Shown here piece after piece: positions 54,615 through 63,157 of a stretch of DNA of 64,000 bases. A program made the translations under genes and the position numbers. Positions within the stretch are counted from its first letter, which is position 1; each line of letters begins with the position of its first letter. The notes under the pieces are model-generated. The model did not search any database. It worked only from the letters and a program-made list of their open reading frames with translations, and was not told the origin of the DNA. The DNA comes from Acidobacteriota bacterium. GTDB lineage: Bacteria > Acidobacteriota > Terriglobia > Bryobacterales > Bryobacteraceae. The stretch lies in contig JANXXI010000062.1 of the NCBI GenBank assembly GCA_025350695.1, positions 1 through 64,000 on the forward strand. Direction: 5' to 3'.

Positions 54615-55549
54615 GCCAGTACGGCATTCGATCCGCAGACGACTACCCCAACCCGTTCTCCAGCCGCAATCTTGTAGCGTCCTGCAAGGACTGCCGCCAG
54701 TGACGCGGCGCCACCGGGTTCAGCCACCAAACGCATTTCGCTCCACAAAGCTTTTTGCGCGGCGACGATGTCTTCGTCACTCACCAACACAACTTGGTCA
54801 ATGTACGCTTGCGCAATGGGGAACATAAGGTCGCCAACCTGCGCCGCGCCGAGGGAGTCGGCGGCGACTCCGTCCACTGATACCGGAACTGGCCTCCCGG
54901 CTTCCAATGCCGCGTGAAGGGCGCGAGAACGTTCCGGTTCAACGCCAATTATCTTCGTGCGTCCGGCATACCAGGCGGCGGCGCCGCCGATGAGCCCTCC
55001 TCCACCGCAAGCGATCAGAACCGTGTCAAGTCCTGGAGCCTGGCGATCAAATTCCATCGCCATGGTTCCTGCGCCGGCAAGCACCGCCGGATGATCATAG
55101 GCATGTACCTCCAAGGCTCCAGTGTCCTGCGCCAACTGGTGGCTGGCTGCCAGGGCATCGGCATAGCGATCACCTACAACGTGCAGAAACGCGCCCGCTT
55201 CCTTCAGCCGATCCAGCTTGAATCCTGAAGAAATGCTTGGGACGAAAATGCTGGCCTTATATCCAAGGCGCCTCGCCGCGTGCGCCGCCGCGATACCGTG
55301 ATTGCCGCCAGATGCCGCGACGATCCCCACTTCAGGAACCGACGCAACGAGGATTCGGTTGAAGGCTCCGCGAGGCTTGAACGATCCGGTCACCTGCAAG
55401 AGCTCAAGTTTCAACGCGATGCTAGTTGAGGTTTTGAACGCTCCAGGTTCCGTCCAGATTACCGGAGTTTCTCGCACGTATCCGCGAATTCGATTCGCCG
55501 CTTGTTCAATATCGTCCCGCGCTATGCAGGGTTGTGACATAGATTGCAT
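54611..55549 (-). CDS. Serine/threonine dehydratase (PLP, fold type II)
   Basis: A 312-residue PLP enzyme. The lysine motif is LQVTGSFKPRGAFNR, the phosphate-binding loop CGGGGLIGG, and ASGGNHGIAAAHAARRLG is the usual second block. It deaminates threonine or serine to 2-oxoacids. There is no C-terminal ACT regulatory domain, so it is a short catabolic type. Two in-frame starts (55549 and 55540) are possible; both overlap the upstream cytochrome gene's end. A link with tdh-kbl is not shown by position. Confidence 0.85.
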   Translation of the reverse strand: MQSMSQPCIARDDIEQAANRIRGYVRETPVIWTEPGAFKTSTSIALKLELLQVTGSFKPRGAFNRILVASVPEVGIVAASGGNHGIAAAHAARRLGYKASIFVPSISSGFKLDRLKEAGAFLHVVGDRYADALAASHQLAQDTGALEVHAYDHPAVLAGAGTMAMEFDRQAPGLDTVLIACGGGGLIGGAAAWYAGRTKIIGVEPERSRALHAALEAGRPVPVSVDGVAADSLGAAQVGDLMFPIAQAYIDQVVLVSDEDIVAAQKALWSEMRLVAEPGGAASLAAVLAGRYKIAAGERVGVVVCGSNAVLA

Positions 55550-55998
55550 TCGTTAGAAGCCTTGTGTTCATCATGGCACGACATGCACGAATTCATATCG
55601 ATCGGCTTCTCTTTTGTCATAACGTCGCGCTCAGCTACTGGGCCATGGCAGCGCGCGCAGTCCACAACCTTGGTGTGGACCTTGTGCGAGAACCAGACAA
55701 ACTCCGGAACTCGATAGAGACGCACCCACGGCACTGCTTCTTTCTTCTTCGCGTATTCAGTTAGCTTTTGAATGTGCGGGCTCTCGGTCTTGACGCCTGC
55801 GTGGCATTGCATGCACTTGGTCTCGGGCGGGAAAGTCGCCGCCTCGCCTTTGCCTGGCATAGTGTGGCACTCGGTGCATTTCAGCCCCATCTTTAGGTGG
55901 GTTTTGTGGCTATACGGCAACGGCTGTTCAGCGGCCGCCCACACTAGGAGCGCCGCTGCGACGAAGATTGAGGTCAGTTTAAGGAAGTGCGAACGCAA
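55522..55998 (-). CDS. Pentaheme cytochrome c (c3-like), exported
   Basis: A 158-residue protein with five C-x-x-C-H heme sites: CTECH, CMQCH, CARCH, CMSCH and CNLCH, with extra His (PYSHKTH, WFSHKVH) that can act as distal ligands. The TTG at 55998 is the start: it follows AGGAG with a nine-base spacing and gives a signal peptide (LTSIFVAAALLVWAAA). It overlaps the end of the PQQ dehydrogenase gene by 20 bp. It probably accepts electrons from that enzyme in the periplasm. Confidence 0.88.
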   Translation of the reverse strand: MRSHFLKLTSIFVAAALLVWAAAEQPLPYSHKTHLKMGLKCTECHTMPGKGEAATFPPETKCMQCHAGVKTESPHIQKLTEYAKKKEAVPWVRLYRVPEFVWFSHKVHTKVVDCARCHGPVAERDVMTKEKPIDMNSCMSCHDEHKASNECNLCHNPA

Positions 55999-57751
55999 CG
56001 TAGGAATCTCCTGATTTGGTGGACAACCTTGGGCCGCCGCCACACGATATTACAACATACTGTTTCCCATTTATGGCATAAGTGGCCGGCGTCGCATAGC
56101 CCCCGGCGGGAAGTTTTGTCTCCCAGAGAATTTCGCCAGTTGCCGCATCGAACGCGCGGAACATTTCGTCGTTCGTTGCGCCAATAAATACAAGCCCTCC
56201 GGCGGTAACAATCGGGCCTCCAAAGTTTTCCGTCCCTACGTTCTTTTCAGTCGTTTTATTCTTGCCAAGCACTCGCTGCCAGGCAAATGAGCCCTTGTTG
56301 ATGTCAATCGCGGTGAGTTGGCCCCATGGCGGCTTAACGCCCGGGTTGCCTCTATCATCGCGAAGTTTGCGGATGCCTCCCATGTCATACGGATAGGTGG
56401 ATCCCGAGGGGGCATCAATCAATTGCATCACCGAAGCCAAATTTTGCGAATTGACGTACAGCAATCCCGTAGACGGGTCCCATGCCGCACCACCCCACAA
56501 GCCGCCACCAACCGTGCCGGGCAGCATCACGGTGCCTTGCTTCGAGGTTGGCGTATAAATGCCGCCATTTTTCCAATCTTTGGCCATCTTTGAAAACTTT
56601 TCGTAGACCTCCGGAGTAACGTCGCTCGGCTCATACCGCTGAGGCGCAAAGGGAGGCGGCCTCACCGGAACGGGCTGCGTTTTGGACGTCAATTCTCCAG
56701 GAATATCGGAAGCCGGAAACGGTCTTTCTTCAACAGGGATCAGCGGCTTTCCCGTAGCCCGATCCAACACGAACACAAAGCCTTGCTTGGTAATCTGCGC
56801 AACGGCATCCTTGCCCTGATACTTGACAAGGTTCGCGTTGGCTGGAAGATCCATATCCCAAATATCATGATGAACTGTTTGAAAGTGCCACAGCCGTTTC
56901 CCAGTGTTTGCATCCAGCGCTAGTATGGAGTTTGCGAAAAGATTGTCGCCGATACGGTCAGAACCGTAGTAGTCGAATGACGGCGAACCCAGACTAACGA
57001 TGGCGACTCCTGCCTTCTCATCCAAGCTCAGACCGCCCCAATCGTTGGTTCCGCCGCTGGTTTTCCACGCGTCTTTGGGCCACGTCTCGTAGCCGAATTC
57101 ACCGGGATGTGGGATGGTGTGAAAAATCCAGCGGCGTTTGCCGGTTCGAACGTCGTAGGCGCGGATGTGTCCCGGAGCGGCCATGCGGGGCCCTTCGCCA
57201 ACGCTGGAGCCCATGATCACCATATCTTTGTAAATCACTCCGGGAGACGTGGAGCCGTTGAATGCGCCTGGAGGATCACGATCCAGTTCCTTCGAGAGGT
57301 CCACATGCCCTTTGTCACCGAAAGTTTCGATCAGCTTTCCGGTCTTGGCATTTAGGGCGAATAGGAGCCTTGCCACGGTGTAGAGAATCCGCTCGTCATC
57401 CTTGTCCTTCCAATACATCACTCCACGGTTGACGCCTTGTACTCCACTGCGAGGCGGCTCAAAGCGCCACAACTCACGGCCCGTTGCGCCATCCACTGCT
57501 ACGGCCATAAGCGTCGGTGTGGTGAGATAGACGACACCGTTTATAACGATTGGAGTGCATTCGATGTTGGTGCGTCCGCGCGAGTCGGCGTCGCCCGACT
57601 TGTACTCCCACGCGACTTTTAGTTGTTTTATGTTCGCCTTGTTGATCTGCTTCAGCGCAGAATAGCGGTTCCCGTCGTTACCACCTGACCATGTTGGCCA
57701 TTCTTGAGCGAACAGAGCGAAGGCGAATAGAAGGAGTAGGATTTGTTTCAT
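55979..57751 (-). CDS. PQQ-dependent dehydrogenase (quinoprotein)
   Basis: A 590-residue exported (signal ILLLLFAFALFA) eight-bladed propeller. Typical W-motif starts are EWPTWSGGNDGNRYSALKQI, TGRELWRFEPP, TGKRRWIFHTIPHPGEFGYE and TGKRLWHFQTVHHDIWDMDL. The DIWDMDLP block is characteristic of glucose/alcohol PQQ dehydrogenases. There is no fused heme domain, so the adjoining pentaheme cytochrome is the likely acceptor. The substrate is not known. Confidence 0.9.
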   Translation of the reverse strand: MKQILLLLFAFALFAQEWPTWSGGNDGNRYSALKQINKANIKQLKVAWEYKSGDADSRGRTNIECTPIVINGVVYLTTPTLMAVAVDGATGRELWRFEPPRSGVQGVNRGVMYWKDKDDERILYTVARLLFALNAKTGKLIETFGDKGHVDLSKELDRDPPGAFNGSTSPGVIYKDMVIMGSSVGEGPRMAAPGHIRAYDVRTGKRRWIFHTIPHPGEFGYETWPKDAWKTSGGTNDWGGLSLDEKAGVAIVSLGSPSFDYYGSDRIGDNLFANSILALDANTGKRLWHFQTVHHDIWDMDLPANANLVKYQGKDAVAQITKQGFVFVLDRATGKPLIPVEERPFPASDIPGELTSKTQPVPVRPPPFAPQRYEPSDVTPEVYEKFSKMAKDWKNGGIYTPTSKQGTVMLPGTVGGGLWGGAAWDPSTGLLYVNSQNLASVMQLIDAPSGSTYPYDMGGIRKLRDDRGNPGVKPPWGQLTAIDINKGSFAWQRVLGKNKTTEKNVGTENFGGPIVTAGGLVFIGATNDEMFRAFDAATGEILWETKLPAGGYATPATYAINGKQYVVISCGGGPRLSTKSGDSYVAFALP

Positions 57752-57859
57752 GGAGTATGACAGAGGCCGCTTTTAAGCGGACCACTAAATAGAAAAGTTA
57801 CAGGGTTGAACTCACCAGTTGATTGTAACTAAACGATGGGGGCCGGGGGAATGAGAAAA

Positions 57860-57900
57860 AGGCAGATTGACGTCAATTCCTGGTCGACGTCAATCTGCCT
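57860..57900 (-). terminator. Strong intrinsic terminator
   Basis: A perfect 15-bp inverted repeat (57860-57874 and 57886-57900, each AGGCAGATTGACGTC or its complement) with an 11-base loop. On the minus strand it is followed by TTTTT, so it ends the transcript of the gene at 57957-58355. Confidence 0.7.
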
Positions 57901-57932
57901 AATCATCCAACTCGGTTCTTAAAGGAGATCAA

Positions 57933-57962
57933 ATGTACTTTGTTCGTTCTATCTATTTATAA
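57933..57962 (+). other. Nine-codon ORF with strong Shine-Dalgarno
   Basis: AAAGGAGATCAA precedes an ATG and the frame MYFVRSIYL ends at TAA. It lies just downstream of the hairpin on the plus strand. It could be a leader peptide or the stump of a lost gene; no downstream plus-strand gene is present. Confidence 0.3.
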
Positions 57963-58355
57963 AGCAGGAATGCTTGTAATGCTATGAGGAAATTCCTCAT
58001 GCTCGACCCTAAATACGCTTAGTTCGACAATTCTATTGTGCGATGTTGATTTTCGACCGGTTATCGCTACGCCTAGCTTAGCTAGTTTCGCCATTGGGGC
58101 CCACGTTCGATTCACCGCAAACACCAGATCAATCACACAGCGCGTCGCAACATAGGCGATGATGAACCGGATCACGCGCGTATTTTCGCCGCCGCCCATC
58201 TGCTCGCAGAAGCGATTTAGCAGCACGCTCACCGCCGCGGCAAGAAATGGTGATAGCGGCGCGCCCGCCATCATCGGGTAAATCCATCCGCCTTGCCAGG
58301 AAAGGGCTAAGAACATTCCCGTGAGGATCAACCCAACCGCCCAGTCTCGGCGCAC
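57957..58355 (-). CDS. Hypothetical membrane protein
   Basis: A 132-residue frame with two to three hydrophobic segments (VGLILTGMFLALSW, PFLAAAVSVLLNRF, FIIAYVATRCVIDLVFA). The last 35 residues (beginning GRKSTSHNRIVEL) look unlike a membrane-protein tail and may be out of frame. A strong terminator follows on the same strand, which supports a transcribed gene. Upstream 58356-58594 shows no recognisable gene. Confidence 0.45.
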   Translation of the reverse strand: MRRDWAVGLILTGMFLALSWQGGWIYPMMAGAPLSPFLAAAVSVLLNRFCEQMGGGENTRVIRFIIAYVATRCVIDLVFAVNRTWAPMAKLAKLGVAITGRKSTSHNRIVELSVFRVEHEEFPHSITSIPAL

Positions 58356-58594
58356 CGCCTTAAATTAAATCCAAGCCCGAACGCGTGCAATTGCCACCAT
58401 CTAAGAATCATTCCAGCCAGGAACGAAGCCGAGCCCAGTTGTACCATTACACCTGCAGCTGCACCTGCACTTGCGCCAGCGCCAGCGTCGGCGTCCCCAA
58501 TGTGCCAATTCGAAACAAACCTTCCGTCGCGAAAGAACCGCCGTGATCGCCGAACCGTTTCCCGATAATAACGCCCAGGAGATGGCGGCTTCGC

Positions 58595-59596
58595 CTAACG
58601 CCCCACGACAATTACATGGAAGCTGTCGGCGATAGGCTGCGGCCTGCCTTTTTTGCCGTCTTTCGTTGGAGGAACTGGTCCGTAGTCAGCGGCCGGCAGG
58701 TAGAGCTTGTGAGCTTTTTGATCCGCGACGATGGTCCTTGCGCCTCGGGAAGTGGTGATGGTAGCCACAGGTTCAAACTTCCCAGGCGAGGTCTCTGCCA
58801 CCATCGTGATAGTTCCGTCGCCGCCGTTTGCGCTAAATGCATAACCGTCGTCGAAAGCGACTCCGTCCGAACCAGGGCCGATCGCGGGCGAGGCGAGAAT
58901 TTTCCCTGATGCCGAATCGGACACCACCATCATCTTATTTCCACATACGGAAAACAGCCTGTTCTTGCCGTCTATGGCAAGGCCGGTGGGCGCATCGCAT
59001 GGGGCGATGGAATATCGCCTTGATACCACGGCGTTCCGCGCATCGATTTCAATAACTTCGTTTTTATCCTCAATGTTGGCAAAAACTTGACCCTTGCCAT
59101 TCACCTGGGCAAACTCCGGTTTGCCGCCAACGGGCAGAGACGCGGTAATGATATTGCCTGTTTTCGCATCAAAGATTGTCGCGTCATTACTGCGGCCATT
59201 AAAGGTCAGCACTCTCTTCGACACGGGCTCGTAGATGATCGCGTCGGGATTTTGGCCTGTTTTTACTTTGCTCAGAACCTTCAATGTCTTGAGATCGAAA
59301 ACTGTCACGTCGTTATCGGTGCCGTCACTGGTGAACCCGCGGCCAAGGTCATTGGCGATCGCGATACCGTGAACCCCTTTCGTATCCGGGATTATCCCGA
59401 CAAGTTTGTCGGTGTTCGTGTCAATCACTTCCGTTTGCGTCCCGTGCGAAACGTAGAGGCGATGGTTTCCACTGTCCACGAAAGCGTAGTCCCAACGGAT
59501 TCCACCGCCGACCTTAATTTTCGTCGTTACTTTATAGGTTGGCGGCGCGGCAAACGTGACCGCGGCTAGAATAAGGGAAAAGCAGATTTGCTTCAT
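58595..59596 (-). CDS. YncE/SMP-30-like beta-propeller exported protein
   Basis: A 333-residue exported protein (signal ICFSLILAAVTFA) built of seven propeller blades. The recurring pattern is I-D-T-x-T-x-K-L-V-G-I-I-x-x-x-K-G-V-H-G-I-A and V-F-D-L-K-T-L-K-V-L, the YncE family type of surface beta-propeller. Ligand and function are unknown. There is no peptidase or enzyme motif. Confidence 0.82.
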   Translation of the reverse strand: MKQICFSLILAAVTFAAPPTYKVTTKIKVGGGIRWDYAFVDSGNHRLYVSHGTQTEVIDTNTDKLVGIIPDTKGVHGIAIANDLGRGFTSDGTDNDVTVFDLKTLKVLSKVKTGQNPDAIIYEPVSKRVLTFNGRSNDATIFDAKTGNIITASLPVGGKPEFAQVNGKGQVFANIEDKNEVIEIDARNAVVSRRYSIAPCDAPTGLAIDGKNRLFSVCGNKMMVVSDSASGKILASPAIGPGSDGVAFDDGYAFSANGGDGTITMVAETSPGKFEPVATITTSRGARTIVADQKAHKLYLPAADYGPVPPTKDGKKGRPQPIADSFHVIVVGR

Positions 59597-59661
59597 GTTG
59601 TCTCCTTGGGCGAATGCTCTCTGATAGTACGCGCGATAGCTGAAGATTCCCTGAAGAAATC

Positions 59662-61020
59662 CTATCCGGCGGGCGCGGATCGAACCGGTTCTGACTCGTC
59701 CAGCGGCGCGGTTCTCGCCGTGAACTCCACTTTGAATTCCGTCGAAACATTCTCGACGCTCAACACGCTGATTTGCGCCGAGTGCGCCGAGGCGATGCTC
59801 TGCGCCAAAGCCAGGCCTAGCCCGTGGCCGCTTGCCGTTCTGCTCGAATCTCCGCGATAGAACCGTTTGAAAATGTGCGGCAAATGTTCAGGCGCAATCC
59901 CTGTTCCGCTATCATGGACGGTCATCGTAACCGTGGCGCCGGTCCGCTGAATACCTACCCGCACGGTTTCGCCTGGATTCGAGTATTTCAGCGCGTTGTC
60001 GATCAGTACAAGAAACAGCCGGTGTAACGCGGGCCGGTTCGCTCTGATCCAGGCTGAACCACTGTGCTCTTCAAGGACAATGCGTACTTTTCGGAATTCC
60101 GCCAGGGAGCGCGCTTCGTTGACAACATCCTCCAAGATGGAATTAAGATCGACGGGGGAACGGGGCATCTCCACCGCGATGGTATCCGTCCGCGCCAGAG
60201 CTAGCAGGTTGTCCACCAGACGCGTCATTCGAGTTACTTCGTCCGAGACTTCTTCGAGCGATTGGCGATATTCGTCGGCCGAACGGGGCCTGCGCAGCGC
60301 AAGTTCCACCGACGTTTGGATGATCGCTAGCGGTGTGCGAAATTCATGAGAAGCATCCGCGGTGAACTGGGATAAAGTTGTCACAGCGTCTTCCAGCCTG
60401 CAAAGCATGGTGTTCAGCGTGGCCCCTAAACTGGCGATTTCATCGCCCGTATTGGCGACCGGAAGACGCTCCGCGAGATTCTCAATGCTGATAGATCGCG
60501 CCGCCTCCGTTAGTTCAATCACAGGATGAAGCGCACGTCCACTAAGAAGAGCCCCTCCCAGCAAGGAGATCGCCATCACTAGGGGAATCAGTCCCGCTAG
60601 CAAATGGTGTAAATCGGCAATCGTTCTGTCCATCTCCATCGTTGGAACTTTGACCTTGAGGTCGTACTGCTGATCATTCACGGAGAATCGGCTCAAAAGG
60701 ACCCGTCCCTGTTGCGCCTCCTGTTGAGGATGATGGAAATCAAATCCTGACAAGCCCTTGATTTCCACGTAACTCCCAGGTCCAAATGCCATTGAAAACT
60801 CTTCCAGTTCGTCATGCAATTGCGCGGTGGTGGTTTTTGCAATCTCTTCTCGAAAGTAGGCTTCCAGACGGCTTGCACGCCCGCTCAATTCGCCGTCCAA
60901 TTCAGTGGATAGTTGATGGCTTAACGACAAACTGAGCAGTGTACATAAGATCCCCAAACCGGTGGAAAGCGCCACGGCATACCAGACCGTCAACCGGAAT
61001 CGGATCGACCGGGTATTCAT
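59662..61020 (-). CDS. Sensor histidine kinase (HAMP/HisKA/HATPase)
   Basis: A 452-residue membrane kinase with two helices (about 10-34 and 140-165) around a periplasmic sensor region, HAMP (166-220), HisKA with phospho-His H225 in ASHEFRTPLAI, and HATPase N-box DNALKYSNPGE and G-box SGTGIAPEH and HGLGLAL. It is the partner of the regulator whose gene overlaps its start by four bases (ATGA). Sensor input is unknown; efflux genes follow divergently. Confidence 0.93.
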   Translation of the reverse strand: MNTRSIRFRLTVWYAVALSTGLGILCTLLSLSLSHQLSTELDGELSGRASRLEAYFREEIAKTTTAQLHDELEEFSMAFGPGSYVEIKGLSGFDFHHPQQEAQQGRVLLSRFSVNDQQYDLKVKVPTMEMDRTIADLHHLLAGLIPLVMAISLLGGALLSGRALHPVIELTEAARSISIENLAERLPVANTGDEIASLGATLNTMLCRLEDAVTTLSQFTADASHEFRTPLAIIQTSVELALRRPRSADEYRQSLEEVSDEVTRMTRLVDNLLALARTDTIAVEMPRSPVDLNSILEDVVNEARSLAEFRKVRIVLEEHSGSAWIRANRPALHRLFLVLIDNALKYSNPGETVRVGIQRTGATVTMTVHDSGTGIAPEHLPHIFKRFYRGDSSRTASGHGLGLALAQSIASAHSAQISVLSVENVSTEFKVEFTARTAPLDESEPVRSAPAG

Positions 61021-61679
61021 TCCGAGTCCCGCAATACATAGCCGAACCCTCGCACGGTTTGAATCAATTTGGGGCCGGTTTTCAGGCGAAGGTTACAAAT
61101 GAACACCTCAAGGGTGTTTTCGGTAATGTCGGTTCCAGCCCCCCAAACTGAAGTGATGATCGTGTTTCGGCTAACGGTGCGTCCCTTGTTGCGCATAAGC
61201 AACTCCAGCAGCTGGTATTCGCGCGGCGTTAGGTTCAACGGTTCCCCGGCACGCTCCGACGAATGATTGGCAGGGTCCAGCTTAATTTCGCCGGCTTCAA
61301 GGAAAGTGGGCCGCGCAATCGCCCCTCGCCTGCTGACCGCGCGAATGCGCGCCAGTAAGATGTCTACCGAAAATGGTTTGGTAAGGTAGTCGTCTGCCCC
61401 CGAATCCAAGCCTCGGATAACGTCGGAGGGCCGGTCGCGGGCGGTCACCATTAAGATAGGGGTTTGATTCTTTGCTTGCCGAAGGCGTCGTGCGACCGTA
61501 ACTCCATCCAACCCAGGCAACATTACGTCTAGCAGAATCACGTCAAAAGGCGATGTCAGCCCAATCTGCAGCGCCTCTTGTCCACTATGAGTAACAACGA
61601 TCTGGTGGCCTTCCTCGGTCAAGACACGCTCAAGCAGTTGCGCCATCCGGACCTCGTCTTCAGCCACAAGCATCTGCAT
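61017..61679 (-). CDS. OmpR-family response regulator
   Basis: A 220-residue regulator: receiver with acidic D8/D10 region, phospho-Asp D51 (VILLDVMLPG), K101 (LTKPF), and a winged-helix DNA-binding domain (LTPREYQLLELLMRNKGRTV, ITENTLEVFICNLRLK). It forms a two-component system with the downstream kinase. The 140-bp gap to tolC (61680-61819) is a divergent promoter region and the likely target. Confidence 0.94.
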   Translation of the reverse strand: MQMLVAEDEVRMAQLLERVLTEEGHQIVVTHSGQEALQIGLTSPFDVILLDVMLPGLDGVTVARRLRQAKNQTPILMVTARDRPSDVIRGLDSGADDYLTKPFSVDILLARIRAVSRRGAIARPTFLEAGEIKLDPANHSSERAGEPLNLTPREYQLLELLMRNKGRTVSRNTIITSVWGAGTDITENTLEVFICNLRLKTGPKLIQTVRGFGYVLRDSE

Positions 61680-61819
61680 TTGTTACCGATGGTATCAAAG
61701 CCGCCCTGAACGGGGTTGTATAGCCTGTAAAGCCTTGTAAAAATTTCGAGTGTGGCAAACTTGTTTTCTTCAGCATTTATTAAGATTAGGATGTTCCAAT
61801 GTTATAGACTGCAACCACT

Positions 61820-63157
61820 ATGCGTATCCATCCAACACGCCTCCTCACGTTGATTTGCGTTGTCATGCTTTTCAGCGGGAGCCATGCGCAAGCGCAAGTT
61901 GCCGCGCCTACGCTGATCACGCTGCAGGAAGCCCTGAACCGTGCAAGGCAGCACGGCGGCCAGTTCCAGGCGGCCAATCTCGCCCTCTTGCAAGCCAAGG
62001 AAGACACCAAACAGGTTCGCGCGGCGAGGCTGCCAACCTTAAACGCCTTGAATCAGTTTATTTACACCGAAGGCAACGGCACATCATCCGGAGTTTTCGT
62101 GGCAAACGACGGAGTTCATATCTACAATGAGCAGGCGGTGGCCCATCAGGATCTAGGATTGTATCTGCGGCACGGGGAAATGAAGCGGGCCTTGGCGGCG
62201 GAGGCCTTGTCGCGCGCCAAAATCGAAGTGGCGGCAAGGGGCATTGGCGCCGCCGTCATCCAAAATTACTATTCGATTGTGACCGCCGAACTGCGCGTAG
62301 CTAGTTTGAAGAGCAGCGTGGCCGAAGCCGAACGCTTCGTCGAGATGACTACCAAGCAGGAGCAACGTGGCGAGGTGGCCCGCGCCGATGTCCTCAAAGG
62401 CCAGCTTGATTTACGGCAGCGGCAACGCGACCTGCGGGAAGCCGGCTTGGGAATAACCAAAGCGAAAATCGCCCTCGCCGTGTTGATATTCCCCAACTTC
62501 AATACGGATTTTGGCGTTGAGAACGATTCCCTTGAAGCGGCGGGCCTGATGGACGCCGACGAAGCCAAGGCGGCGGCGGTGTTGACCAATCCCGAACTGA
62601 AAGCCGCCAAGGCCACAATCCTGCAAGCCGATTCCGACATCACGCTGGCCCGCTACGGTTTACTCCCGTCCTTTTCGCTCGACCTCTTCTACGGTATTAA
62701 TGCCAACAAATTCGCGGCGCGCACACACTATCCACCAGAGAACGGGATAGCCATTCCGTACAGACAGAATCTGGGTTACTCCGCACAGGCGACGGTGACC
62801 ATTCCGGTGTGGAACTGGGGCGCCACGCGCAGCAAGATCAAGCAAGCCGAACTGCGCCAGCAACAGGCGCAACTGGACTTAACGGTGGCCGAGCGCGCGC
62901 TGCAGGCCTCTGTTGCCAGCGCCAATGCCGAGGCCAACATGGCGCGGGAACAACTGGGCTCCCTCCGCGAATCCTCCACGCTGGCGGCCGAAAGCTTACG
63001 CCTGACCCTGCTTCGCTACCAGGCTGGAGAATCGACAGCGCTTGAAGTGGTGGATGCGCAGAACACATTAAACCTGACGCGGGCCGGGTACGGCGATGGC
63101 TTGGTTCGTTTCCGCTCCGCTTGGGCCAACCTACAATTTCTTACGGGGAAACTATGA
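61820..63157 (+). CDS. TolC-family outer-membrane efflux protein
   Basis: A 445-residue outer membrane channel. After the signal (LLTLICVVMLFSGSHAQA) there are the two repeats of the TolC fold: ITLQEALNRARQHGGQFQAA with RAARLPTLNALNQF, then SDITLARYGLLPSFSLDLFY and VPVWNWGATRSKIKQAELRQ. The RYQAGESTALEVVDAQNTLN end motif is diagnostic. The stop overlaps the ATG of the adaptor gene by two bases (ATGA). Confidence 0.92.
   Translation: MRIHPTRLLTLICVVMLFSGSHAQAQVAAPTLITLQEALNRARQHGGQFQAANLALLQAKEDTKQVRAARLPTLNALNQFIYTEGNGTSSGVFVANDGVHIYNEQAVAHQDLGLYLRHGEMKRALAAEALSRAKIEVAARGIGAAVIQNYYSIVTAELRVASLKSSVAEAERFVEMTTKQEQRGEVARADVLKGQLDLRQRQRDLREAGLGITKAKIALAVLIFPNFNTDFGVENDSLEAAGLMDADEAKAAAVLTNPELKAAKATILQADSDITLARYGLLPSFSLDLFYGINANKFAARTHYPPENGIAIPYRQNLGYSAQATVTIPVWNWGATRSKIKQAELRQQQAQLDLTVAERALQASVASANAEANMAREQLGSLRESSTLAAESLRLTLLRYQAGESTALEVVDAQNTLNLTRAGYGDGLVRFRSAWANLQFLTGKL

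Noticed and set aside
58356-58594. Minus-strand frame ending LALAQVQVQLQV
   Set aside because: Repeat-rich end without a start or family match; too weak to call a gene.
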